In this document: positions 42,431 to 54,200 of the stretch, piece after piece
Position numbering within the stretch: position 1 is the first letter of the stretch
How the letters are laid out: the number at the start of each line of letters is the position of its first letter
DNA from: Plantago ovata
Taxonomy: Eukaryota > Streptophyta > Magnoliopsida > Lamiales > Plantaginaceae
Assembly (NCBI GenBank): GCA_028274465.1
Contig: CM051455.1
Coordinates: forward strand, 102,608,942-102,672,941
DNA: 64,000 nucleotides
Direction: 5' to 3'
Notes under the pieces: model-generated
What the model saw: the letters and a program-made list of their open reading frames with translations, nothing else
What the model was told of the DNA's origin: nothing
Databases searched by the model: none
Position numbers and translations under genes: made by a program

Positions 42431-44292
42431 CATTGATTAACACGTTAGAATTCAGCGGCCCGGCCAAAACAAACTCCATGTCCAAAACACCCATCAGAAC
42501 CAATAGGCTCAAGAAGCTTCCCCTTACACAAGACAAGCCCACATTCAACCCATTACCATCTGCAGTCTCTTCAAAATCCAAGTTATTAATTCTAATTCTT
42601 AAAGCAAGACAATTTCGGTGAGTTGCCTTTCTTCAATCTGCTCCTATAGCTGAGATGTCTTAAACGAACTAGTCGTCTAGTCGAGCCTTGAATCACGGTT
42701 TACTATATCCAGATTCACATAAACGGTGACCTGGAACCTTTACAGTTCGTACTGTTTGTAACCACCAATTAAAGTAACCCGCGTGGCTTTTTGGCCTAAA
42801 AAAGAAGGAATCCATTGAAAATTAAAGAGGATTCCGTTATTCTATTCTTTCGACACGCAATTAGGGTTTTAGTTTTACATTTTTTACCAGTCTCTCTAAA
42901 CAATCTAACGTCATACCTTCACAGCTCGCTCCCTCGAAGAAGATGGTGGGGAAACATGACGGCGATAAGCCACTCGATTTGTTTCTCAATATTGGTTTAG
43001 ATGAACGAACGGCCAAAAACACCGTCGCCAATAACAAAGTCACAAACAATCTCACTGCCGTCATTCACGAGATGCGTGCGTGCATCCCAAACTCCAATTG
43101 CATGTTTGTTTTTCATTTCATATACTGTTTAGCTCAAATTTCTGCTTGTCTTATGCCTATGTTAATGTGGAAACAAACTGACTGATTGTGGAAAGGAATA
43201 TTCGATTCGTGCTTAGTTGATTTAGGATGGATTTGTTGTTGCGTGATGTTTATCAATCCGATTTTGGTTGAGAATTGTTTATTTTCAGTTTATACTAGTT
43301 CAATCATATTCGATTCGTGCTTAGTTAATTTAGGATGGATTTGTTGCTGCGAGATGTTTATCAATCCGATTTTGGTTGAGAATTGTTCATTTTCAGTTTA
43401 TAATAGTTCAATCAATAGCTAAACTCCAAACAGTGTTGGATTAAACGTTTTAACTTGATTTGAAGGAGTTGTTGGTATATGAGCTTACTTATTATATCTA
43501 GTTAATAATATTTGGATACTGTATTTCAGGCTGGCGTAGCTACTAGTGGTTGTGAATGATCTGTCAGCAATTTGCTCTACACGGTGAGTCGATACTTTCA
43601 TTGGGAGGTTTTGTTTACATGAGTAGTAGCTCATAGTTGGCTATGTTTGTATATATGGTACAATTTCGTTGTTTCGATGGGTAGAAGCATTCGTGGATTA
43701 GGTTTCTTATGCATCCTGTGTGTGGATGCTTTGTTGCTTTTTTATGTACCAATACTTTACATGACTTGATTTCATGTTTTCCGTTGGCAGGTCGCCACAA
43801 AATTTCCGGCAAATGCTCTTGTGCATCGGCAAACTTTGCTTTCATATATTACCACATTCAAGGTTAACAAGTTTTATTTATTTATTGTATTTTATACTTT
43901 ACACCATTATGGTTTTCAAATGCGATACTAGCCATTTTCTCTGTTTTCGTAGATTAAGACCCCTGCTCAGTTGGAAGCTGCCTTTTCTTTTCTTTCTGCT
44001 ACTTCATCCGATAACTTGAAATCCGATGACTTCGAAGAAGCTTGTGGTGTTGGTATGAGAATATTCGTAATATGTATTAATTGAAGGCTCTTTAGATTAT
44101 GAATTTAATTGAGAATTCGGGTGGGTTGCATCTTTAGACATTTTTTTATGGGTGTAAGTCATCATTTAATATACCCTAGAAAGCTTAGGGAACACACAAC
44201 TCTTTGTTATGTATCTGGACTGCTGTGAAGTAACTTTGATGTGCCTCTGCTTTAGCAGTTTGTTTCTTGTAATGAATTCAATGTCTTACTTC
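42431..44292 (+). pseudogene. GlnRS 5' fragment 3: promoter, exons 1-4 with stop and lost donor
   Basis: Third partial GlnRS copy. Exons at 42943-43071, 43530-43583, 43791-43862 and 43953-44052. It is the most decayed fragment: the exon-1 donor GT is changed to AT at 43072, exon 2 has CGA to TGA (stop, at the Arg of GCERS), and exon 3 has a Pro to Gln change. The C-to-T and G-to-A changes fit decay of methylated cytosines. About 510 bases of original upstream DNA, including a telo-box-like TTAGGGTTT at 42861-42869, are retained. Confidence 0.85.
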
Positions 44293-45257
44293 GGCCCTTC
44301 CAAACCGATATCAAAACCCGACCCATCGATTAAGGGAAAATTATATAGAGAAACTATCAGGCGGTGCCTATGTTGGCGAAAAATTCGCTTTCACACCCTT
44401 TAGGTTGTTGACTTTTAGGGGGTATGAAATGTCTAGAATGCCACTAGTTAATTAACTGAAAAGACATGATTAGCACACCTAAATATGAGTTGATGACATT
44501 CATACTGTCACTCCACGCGCTCAAAACCTTCTTTTTGTCAGAACGAATGTACCCATCACACTGTAGCTGGGGTTGGTTTTCGATGATATGTGATAGTTGG
44601 ATTCACACACCACCACACATTCAAACTAAGATATCTCTGATTCCTTATAAAAAAAAAAAACACTGAAACTTCAATTTTACGGGTAGTTTTCATTGATTGT
44701 TGGTAAATCAATGACTCTTTCACATGACATTACACGATATCAGATTCGACAGTCTCAGGCGGCAGGTTTGTTCAATTTTATCTGGCATTATTTTTGAAGA
44801 AGTTTAATTTGTCAGTTAATTAACGTTTTCCGATGGAATTTTGTTTAGCTATGCTTCATGTAATGCTGGGTCGGAGGAGGACTAGATCAAATTCCAATAA
44901 TAGTTATGAACGGATGCTATCAGCGGTTGCTACGAATCCGACAGTACTAGATGATGTTACAGTTGAAGAAGGTGGGTCCCCAAAATCATTTTTGTTAAAA
45001 GTCTATTTTCAACATCTTCTGCAATAAATAGAGTTACATCGTTATTCTATTTGTGTTTTAGTTGGGACCATCACAGGAACAAACAATTGTGGGTGTGGGG
45101 ATTCATTGTCCTTTTGGTTTGTAATTGTCTGGTTAATTCTAACACGTGGGTATTATTGGTTGTAATTTTCTATACTTATGTAGACATGTATAATTTTCTG
45201 AAAGGCTTATCCAGGCAATCCCCGCATGTGAAAGGCTTCTTCTTCTTATAGGGGATC

Positions 45258-47760
45258 TCACCAAATGAATAGTGTCGCTTTCTTTTTGGCCTGCCAGCTG
45301 CCAGCTTTCTTGGTACCGCGCAATGATGTGGGTATTGGCTGGATTTCAGGAGAATATGCTAGTTTGTAGGTGGCAACAAAGAAACAAGGATCAATCACAC
45401 CTACAACATGTGGTAGCTTTTGAGAAATGACCTGGGTTGCCTGCACGGTAAACCCTGCAGCTGCCACCCATAACAAGTACAAGTCCTCTTCTTCAGATCC
45501 ACAGTTTGTGTAGTGTTGGATAGAACCTCATATATACCGGTTTCATCATCTCCATCTGGCGAAATAATCACCCAACACCTTCCTTTCTTAACAAAGGCAT
45601 TCCATTGGTTCTCCCGGCGAGGGCAAAGCGTCCCTGTCAAAACACGACTTTCACTCCTACGTTCTGAATACCATCGCATCAGAACCTTGCGTATGCTATC
45701 AAGCATGACCATCGGAGGCAGGGACCGTAAAGGAACTATTCGAGTATTGAAAAACTCTGCAGCATTTGAAGTCATCTCCCCATAACGTACCACATTTGGA
45801 GAATATGCAACTGCCCACATCTTTGGAGGGAGATTTTTAGGAAAGCAACTGCCCGTGGCCCACCTGCATCTTCAAACTGTGATACACACTCCTCGAACAG
45901 AGACTTTGTAGGATCATAGGCGCATCTGTTCAATAACCCCCACAATCTTCTTCCGGACAATACAGTGGCAGGGTTGGGGTACTTGCCTTTTAGATTGAGT
46001 CCTACAAGAAATAATGTTGTCAATACCAACCGCGAAAGGTGAAATGTACATATGAAATATTTCGAATTATAATGCATATAATATCTGGTGTAATGTACTT
46101 ATAAAAGATTTGCAACCTAGATGCCAAAGACAGTAGAAGTGCCTCGGTTCAGCATACACGGCCGGGAGGGCAACCATTATCCCATCATGTCGGTCAGAAA
46201 GAAAAATATCTTCTTCTCATGGCTAACGTGTGTTTGCAGCATTCCTGCATTAAATTATGACACAATAAGTCTATTGAATATGCGAGTAGTTAAATTTACA
46301 TGACATAATTCAATATTTAACATACGTATGAAGTAGGCCTAATTATCTGTTGTTTCTGCATCCACTATTCCAAAAGCCACGGGAAACAACCCTGACATTG
46401 ATACACATTGCCACATAACCAGTAAGGTAAATACACTTGTACAACAAATGTAATTGATCTTATAATAACTTTCTAATAGTAACACATTAACTGAGAATTT
46501 ACCATTGTCACCGTCCTTGCCAAGAGCAGTCTGGAGTTGCCCTTTATATTTCCCTTTCAATGATGTAGCATCAATAAAAAGCATAGGGCGACAACGGCTG
46601 AAACCATCTAGGCTCTCTTGGAACGCCAAGAAGCAACGACAAAACTCATTTGTCTCACGCTTTGTCTGTATATCAAACACAGAACCGGGGTTGGTTTCTT
46701 GCACGACCCTCCCATACCATTGAAGTGCGTTAAACGAGTCCTTATATCCACCATAAATCTTATCTCTATAAATCTGAAGTGCTCTCCATGCCTTAATATA
46801 ATTAACAGTCATCCCATATTTAGTCGACATCAAGTTCTCCACTACCTTCCCATTGATACCAGGATTTTGCTTAACATTCTCCAATACCATTGCAACTATC
46901 ATTTAGTGTGTGAAGCGAGAACTATCATCCTTCATCAACAAACTGTTGCAGTCATGCACAAGCACCCCGCTATTGATCAAGAAATATTCCATCACACCAT
47001 TAATCTTTTTCTTAGTCCCAGAAAGTTTCCACTTGCACCCCATTGTGTTTCGCTTCTTACAGTACACGGACACACCTTGCTTGTTGTTCTTAGAAAAAGC
47101 ATATTTAAAGCCAAAGTGACCCGCATACTTTATTAACTCACTACGAAACTCGTCTGAACCACCAAAGAATTTATGGCCAATCCCCCTGATATTACTAGCC
47201 CAGATCTTGCTTACAAGTGGAGTAACCACCTCTAGAGGAGTAACATCAAAACGTGGTGTCATATCTTCATCAAATTCTGCCGAACCAAAATTTTGAGAAC
47301 ATTCTCTGCCAACCATTGTGGCTCTACTTTTTTTACATTTTCCACTTCTAACATTCTCCTCAGACATCCCTCGACTATCTACAACAACATCATTGTATGT
47401 CATCTTCAAATATACTACTTTGGGACATAAATTACCAATATGGTACATCATAACAACAAAATCGGCATCACAATTCATGCTTACAGCGGGGTATGTACCG
47501 ATAGAGTAGGTAAATGAAATTGCACTTTGATTTACTAGGGTCGACCACTTCATCCTAACACTACTCAATCGGTCATCATATTTGGAATGTTCATGAATGG
47601 TGATGCCAGATTGTACCTGGTTGTAGTCGTCCATGAGTACGCTTGGTTGTAGTCGGCCATGAGTACGCAAATCAGCTTCTTCATATGAATACCTGCTTCT
47701 GCCGTATACGTCTCCATCATCCGCTCCAAATCGCCTAGATCAATGACTCTGCCGTATATG
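45258..47760 (-). pseudogene. MULE transposase (copy D), broken
   Basis: Same transposase as copy C. The DNA-binding part (46903-47670) is open here where copy C has a frameshift, but a change near 46903-46906 ends the frame after SRFTH. It shares the TAG after TTDN and the split SWIM finger with copy C. In addition about 45 bases are missing in the C-terminal basic tail near 45313. The shared lesions show the ancestor was already inactive before the array formed. Confidence 0.75.
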
Positions 47761-47825
47761 CAAATCTCCTAGATCAATGACTCTGTAAGAATGTTTTTGA
47801 ATTTTCCCCCTTTTTTCATGAAGTT

Positions 47826-50314
47826 TGTAACGGTACCGGTTTTGAAAACAAAATATTTTCTTGAAAAAGGAAATTCGAAAATACTTTAATAACAACGGTC
47901 GGCAATAAATGCCAAAATAATCTTTGACGCTAACAATAATAAATAATATCCAATGACAACTCAAGTTTGAATGAACAACGAATGAAGACAATGAAAGTGT
48001 ATCTTCTTATTTTGAAAAGAAACCCGTGACACCCAGACCCTTCTCTCAGTCGCTGGCTTCCTAGTCACGCACGTCCTCAGCAGCATCTGGAAGGAAGGAA
48101 TTTTGAAAAACAAAAGAGTGTGAGATAAAAGATCTCAGTGAGGTTCTAATTTAAAACAGAAAGTAATCGGTTTTAAAAACAAAATCCCTTTCAGAAAAAC
48201 GAGCAAACAGAACAGAGCACATATAACAGATTAACAGAACAGATACGTTGTAGACCGTTGGTGCAGCCCGCCTTATTGCTCCTACTCCCAGAATGCCCTT
48301 ATAACTCCCTCCAGAGGATGCATAACTCCGGACAAAAACAGAAACCCCTGTGTACTTTGGGGAAACAGATCCTACGACCCTAATAGACCTCAGCGACTTC
48401 TGCCTCGCGCCTAAAAGGGAATAGACTAGGCCACGATCAAGCAAACCCGATAGTCCTCTACTACCCAAGCCTACCTAACCATAACCTAATCGACCGGTCA
48501 CACAAAAACAGAACAGATACAGAGCAACAGATACAATTAATCAACACCGAGAGGTGTTCCTGCAGAAAGGTCAATAGAGAACAGAGTAGCAATAAACAGA
48601 AATCCAAAAGTCATACTTAGGACTTATACTTTTACGCGGAAGCATACAATATACAGTATACATTAATAGGTACAAACAGTCACGTAGCCTTCCAGTTTTT
48701 CGCAAATAATAGGTTTAGGGGTGAACACTCACCTTAGCTTGCAAGTAAAAGACCTTCAACGAGAAATGAGCTTTACGGGTTTACTGACAACGGAGAACCT
48801 AACAAGAAAGTACTAAACACACTTTAGAAGTCGAACGGACGGAAGGAAAAAGGTTGAAAAAGAAATGGTAAAGTCGGGGTTCGAACTCGGGACCTCTAAG
48901 TTAGTCAAGCAAGGACCTAACCAACTAAGCTAGCAAGTCAAGTCAATACTAACTTACAAACAGAAACTAAGTTTAAAACATTTTCAGAAACTCTTTCGAT
49001 TTTCAAATTCTGGAAATTACCAAAATACCCTCAGTGGTAAATTGCAAGAAAAACCCTTTTCGAAAACAGACAGTACAAACGAACCAGTAGTTCTCCAAAC
49101 ATCAAACAGTCTTCTCAAAGCAAAAAGGTTTACGATAAAAGCCTACTGTCTGTCAACTACGGTCAACGGTAAAACTGCAAAAAGGTCCTTTAGGTTTTTA
49201 AGTTTCCCAAACCAGTCCACAAAAAATCCAAAACAGAACAACAAGGTCCAAAAGTCCTTTCGAGGTCAAACAGGAAATCAAGTCAATATACGAGGTCAAT
49301 AAATTCACAAGTCCAGCAAACAGTAACTATACTAACAACCTAAGTCCCGGTTCTCGGTTCGAAGTAATTAACAAGGTCAGATCGATCAAGGGTAAAATCG
49401 TCCAAGGCAAAAGTCCAAACAGGAAACGAGAATACGAGATTCGAGTCGAGAGCAGCAGTAAAGGAAACGAGATTTACCTTCGAATCGATCTAAAAGGTTG
49501 AACAATCTGTAAATCTGCAAATCGAATAAACCGAAAAGGAAAAGGAATCAAAACGAATTTCGAATCGAATCGAAAACACAATCGAATTCGGACCGGAGGG
49601 ACAGAACAAGCTTACCGATCGAACGGAAACACGGACGGAAGGATCGACGACGTCGATAGAACGGATCGGGAACAGCGGCGGCGGAATCGGTCAGGCGGTG
49701 CGGTGCGGACGGCGGCGAAAACGGACAGCAATCGGACGGTTCGAACGGCGGCAACGGAGATGAGACCGACGAACCGATCGATCGATCGACAAGGACAGAC
49801 CGCGGCCGTGAGACGGAACGGATCGATCGATAACCGAGATCGCGGCGCGGCGTCAGGCGAACGCGGCGACGGCGGCGTAGCAAGGCGGCGACGATTGGAC
49901 GAAGAAGCACGGCGGCGGCGGCGGCGTACGGTGGCAGCGAACGGGCTCTCTTCTCTCTCTCCTCTCTTTCTTTTCTCTTCTTTTCTCTTCTTCTAGCTTT
50001 TCTTTCTTTCTTCTCTCTTGGTGCAAAACGGCTAATGAGAATGGGGGAGTAATCTGACTAGGGTTAGGGTTTTGGTGAGAATTGGGCCGGTCAATGGGCC
50101 TTTGACTGGGTTTAACAGATGGGCCAAAAGGCTAGCAGATCGATTACTCCAGCTTGATCCAAACGAAACAAAACGAATAACTTTTGCGAAACTAATTAAC
50201 TAATTACCGAATAAATAATTTACTCTGATAATTAATTAACTAAAATAATTAATTAAATAATAAAATAATAATTAAATAAATAATTAAATATTAAGAAAAA
50301 AAAGGGGTGTTACA
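47826..50314 (-). repeat. solo LTR, 2489 bp, TSD AAGTT
   Basis: Bounded by TGTAACGG...GTGTTACA (inverted TGTAAC/GTTACA) and by a perfect 5-bp target duplication AAGTT (47821-47825 and 50315-50319). The flanking MULE sequence is otherwise continuous (compare 42070-42090). On the minus strand it starts TGTAACACCCC, the start common in chromovirus-type gypsy LTRs. No internal region is present, so it is the product of LTR-LTR recombination. It includes a GC-rich CGG-repeat stretch (about 49620-49940) and a tRNA-like segment (48870-48940). Confidence 0.85.
48870..48940 (-). other. tRNA-like sequence within the solo LTR
   Basis: On the minus strand this reads GCTAGCTTAGTTGGTTAGG followed about 30 bases later by GAGTTCGAACCCCG, good matches to the A and B boxes of a pol III promoter. 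There is no convincing acceptor stem or anticodon loop, so it is not called a tRNA gene. It may be a relict SINE or a tRNA-derived part of the LTR. Confidence 0.45.
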
Positions 50315-50363
50315 AAGTTCATCTGAGAGAATGAATGTTTGATGTCACTATTTATATGAAACA

Positions 50364-51133
50364 TGTAACATCCTGTTTATTTTTTTATTTTTTTGATATA
50401 AAATTAATTAATTATCCAATAATTTAATTATTTGGTGATTAATTAATTTTCGTTCCGAGCTATCAAATTTGAATTAGATGTTGGGTTAAAGATCTGTCTA
50501 GCTTTTATTTTCAGCTTTAAGGAGTGGACTTGGCCAAATTTAATTATGAAAACCCTAGTCCATATCTCAAACCTAAACCTAAACAACCCATTTCATTTTC
50601 ATTTTCTTCTTTTCCTCTCCTTGAGCCGTCACACCCAGATCGATCAACATCATCCTCATCCAAAACTCATCATCTTCAATCAACATCATCAATCGCCACC
50701 TTCATCACCAGAACCACCACTACACCACCATATCTCCACCACGTCTCACAGAAATCACCATCACCTCTTCATCCACAACCACATCACCATCTTCATCATC
50801 AACATCAATTCGTACATCATCACGAGATTATCATTTATCATCATCATCAGTAGCACGACATCATCATCATCACCGTCTCGAATTCATCCTCGAAAATCTG
50901 CTTAGTGCTCTGTTCTGTTCGTGCTACAGCGTTGCAGCTCCGTCCCGGACCGCTTTGCTCCGGCACGCGCGCATCGAAGCTCTGTCCGGCTCCGTTCCGT
51001 TCGCTCAGCTCCGCCCCGGCCCTGTTTCTGCTCCGATTTCAGTTCCGGTAAGTAGTTTCGGCTCCGTCCTTGTGCGTTTCGGATTCAAATCTCGAATTGA
51101 ATCTTGATTTTAATCCTAAACAATCTAAACATG
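50364..51133 (+). repeat. truncated LTR-like segment abutting the GlnRS gene
   Basis: Starts TGTAACATCCTG within the MULE remnant and runs to about 51133, where GlnRS 5' leader sequence begins. AT-rich at the start, then a CAT/ACC-rich low-complexity tract (about 50640-50860) and a GC-rich end. The start resembles the minus-strand start of the neighbouring solo LTR, so it is probably a related LTR in the other orientation. No 3' end or target duplication was found. It replaces the normal GlnRS upstream region seen at 42441-42860. Confidence 0.55.
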
Positions 51134-51136
51134 CAA

Positions 51137-51145
51137 TTAGGGTTT
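51137..51145 (+). promoter_or_regulatory. telo-box-like motif in the GlnRS leader
   Basis: TTAGGGTTT, the reverse of the plant telo-box AAACCCTAA, 73 bases before the GlnRS ATG. Telo-boxes are common near the transcription start of plant translation-machinery genes. The same motif is kept in all three fragments. It lies just inside the boundary with the LTR-like segment. Confidence 0.5.
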
Positions 51146-51217
51146 TAGTTTTACATTTTTTACCAGTCTCTCTAAAAATCTAACGTCATACCTTCACAGC
51201 TCGCTCCCTCGAAGAAG

Positions 51218-54200
51218 ATGGTGGGGAAACATGACGGCGATAAGCCACTCGATTTGTTTGTCAATATTGGTTTAGATGAACGGACGGCCAAAAACACCGT
51301 CGCCAACAACAAAGTCACAAACAATCTCACTGCCGTCATTCACGAGGTGCGTGCGTGCATCCCAAACTCCAATTGCATGTTTGTTTTTCATTTCATATAC
51401 TGTTTAGCTCTGATTGTGGAAAAGGAATATTCGATTCGTGCTTAGTTGATTTAGAATTGATTTGTTGCTGCCATATGTTTATCAATCCGATTTTGGTTGA
51501 GAATTGTTCATTTTCAGTTTATACTAGTTCAATCATATTCGATTCGTGCTTAGTTAATTTAGGATGGATTTGTTGCTGCGAGATGTTTATCAATCCGATT
51601 TTGGTTGAGAATTGTTCATTTTCAGTTTATAATAATAGTTCAATCAATAGCTATTGGTTTGAACATGATTTTGGTTGAGAATTGTTCATTTTCAGTTCAT
51701 TTTAACATGATTTGAAGGTGTTATTGGTATATTGAGCTTACTTATTATATCTAGTTGTGGAAACAAATTGACTGATGGTGGAAATGAATATCGATTCGTG
51801 CTTAGTTAATTTAGAATGGATTTGTTGCTGCGAGATGTTTATCAATCCGATTTTGGTTGCGAATTGTTCATTTTCAGTTTATAATAGTTCAATCAATGGC
51901 TAATCTCCAAACAGTGTTGGATTAAAGGTTTTAACTTGATTTGAAGGTGTTGTTGGTATATGAGCTTACTTATTATATCTAGTTAATAATATTTGGATAC
52001 TGTATTTCAGGCTGGCGTAGCTACTAGTGGCTGTGAACGATCTGTCGGCAATTTGCTCTACACGGTGAGCCGATACTTTCATTGGGAGGTTTTGTTTACA
52101 TGAGTAGTAGCTCATAGCCACTATGTTTGTATATATGGGTAGAAGCATTCCTGGATTAGGTTTCTTATGCATCCTGTGTGTGGATGCTTTGTTGCTTTTT
52201 TTATGTACCAATACTTTACATGACTTGATTTCATGTTTTCCGTTGGCAGGTCGCCACAAAATTTCCGGCAAATGCTCTTGTGCATCGGCCTACTTTGCTT
52301 TCATATATTACCACATTCAAGGTTAACGAGTTTTATTTATTTATTGTATTTTATACTTTACACCATTATGGTTTTCAAATGCGATACTAGCCATTTTCTC
52401 TGTTTTTGTAGATTAAGACCCCTGCTCAGTTGGAAGCTGCCTTTTCTTTTCTTTCTGCTACTTCATCCGATAACTTGAAATCCGATGACTTCGAAGAAGC
52501 TTGTGGTGTTGGTATGAGAATATTCGTAATATGTATTAATTGAAGGCTCTTTAGATTATGAATTTAATTGAGAATTCGGGTGGGTTGCATCTTTAGACAT
52601 TTTTTTATGGGTGTAAGTCATCATTTAATATACCCTAGAAAGCTTAGGGAACACACAACTCTTTAGCTTAGGGACTGCTGTGAAGTAACTCTGATGTGCC
52701 TCTGCTTTAGCAGTTTGTTTCTTGTAATAAATTCAATGTCTTACTTCTATTGCTAGAATCTGTTTATTCCATTCTCTTTGAGATTTCCTTTGATTTTTAG
52801 TTCTTCTCATGAACAGGAATCGAGGTCTCTCAGGAAGATATTAAACGTGTTGTTGATGAGATTTTTGAAGTCCACAGAGCTGTTATAATAGAGCAGCGCT
52901 ACAGGACAAATGGTTGGTCTATGTTCTCTTAGCATCTGACTAAAATACATGTCATTGGTATCCTTAATTACAATAAGCTCCTCCTAAACTATGTAGTTAT
53001 TCTTTCACAACATTACAAGATAATATTATTTTGTTTTAAATCATGAACGCATAGGACATTGTTTATGTTTCGGAAGCTATTATGGATAGCCTATTTATGA
53101 TGCTCTCAATTCTCACCATACAGCACTGTTTCTGACTGGATCCAATAACTGATTCTACCTGACTGCATCATATAAGGATCTACAAATCAATATATAAAAT
53201 TATACTTCTTTAGTGACCGTTTGAGTTATATATCCATATGTAATCATGTCCTGTTACTAAGGTTCCTATTTTGTCAATTTTGTTGGAAACAGTCGGTGAA
53301 CTATTTGGTCATGTGAGAAAGAAGCTGCCATGGGCAGACCCAAAGATTGTTAAGGTAATTATTGAATGCCCCTTTAGTGTCTGGTTGCAAGCCTAACTTC
53401 TCAACTTATATAAATTAAATCAATAAAATCAATGCATTTTTTCATATACGGTTATTTATCCAGGAAATTATTGACGCAAGATTATATGACCTGCTTGGTG
53501 AGAGAACTGCTGCAGACAATGAGAAGCCCACAAAAAAGAAGAAAGAGAAGCCCAAAGCTGAGGTGAAACAATTTCGTATTTGCTTTGAAGGTGTTTGTTT
53601 TTAAAATTGAATTTGGACATAATTTATCATACTTTCTATTTAAGAAAAAAAAGGAGTTGGGATTTATTTTTCTGTCATGATTGTATGGTTATTTGTAAAG
53701 TACCTTGAAGATTAGGAAATGTATTTGTTTTTTAACGGAACCAAGTCATAGCTAGGCACTTTAATAGCTAGTATAGAGAAGGATTTATAACTGATAACCA
53801 GAAAAACAGTTTGTAGGATGTACTATGTTCATGAAAATGAGTTGTATTCCCTCCTGTGTTTTATATAAATTTCAGCAAATTCTATGTTGGAAATATTTGA
53901 AATGTTAGTTGCTTTAGCTACATCTACCCCTCACTTTTTCATCTTTCTATGCAAGTTCTTTAATCTTTGTTGAGTTATGAGAGTTAATTGTTAATGATTA
54001 TAGACATTTCTTGGAAAACTTAGTTGTGCTCAATGTTTGAAAATAAAACATCTGAAACTTCATATATACAAGATAGGAGTACTTTGTAGATTTGCGTAGA
54101 TCTCATATTTTGTGTTTATTTTCCAGGAAAAGCCTAGCGTCGAAGAGACTGCTTCACCAAAACCATCGGAAGAGGAAATGAACCCGTATGCAGTATTTCC

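Larger units (their letters stand above)
44334..50363 (-). mobile_element. MULE copy D, interrupted by a solo LTR
   Basis: Fourth MULE copy, with the same left end (GGGAAAATT at 44334) and the same preceding CATCGATTAA (44324-44333). It reads to 47825, is interrupted by a 2.5-kb solo LTR, resumes for 49 bases (50315-50363), then is cut by a second LTR piece. The right terminal repeat and the upstream DNA of the complete GlnRS gene are therefore lost. It contains two exon-like plus-strand segments (44849-44971, 45062-45116) and a dead transposase. Confidence 0.8.

Noticed and set aside
49548-49996. Protein-coding frames in the GC-rich arginine-rich stretch
   Set aside because: Low-complexity CGG repeats within the solo LTR open both strands. 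No domain, start context or splice support.
50524-50905. Histidine/serine-rich frames at 50524-50905
   Set aside because: Generated by CAT/ACC low-complexity repeats in the LTR-like segment. No conserved domain.
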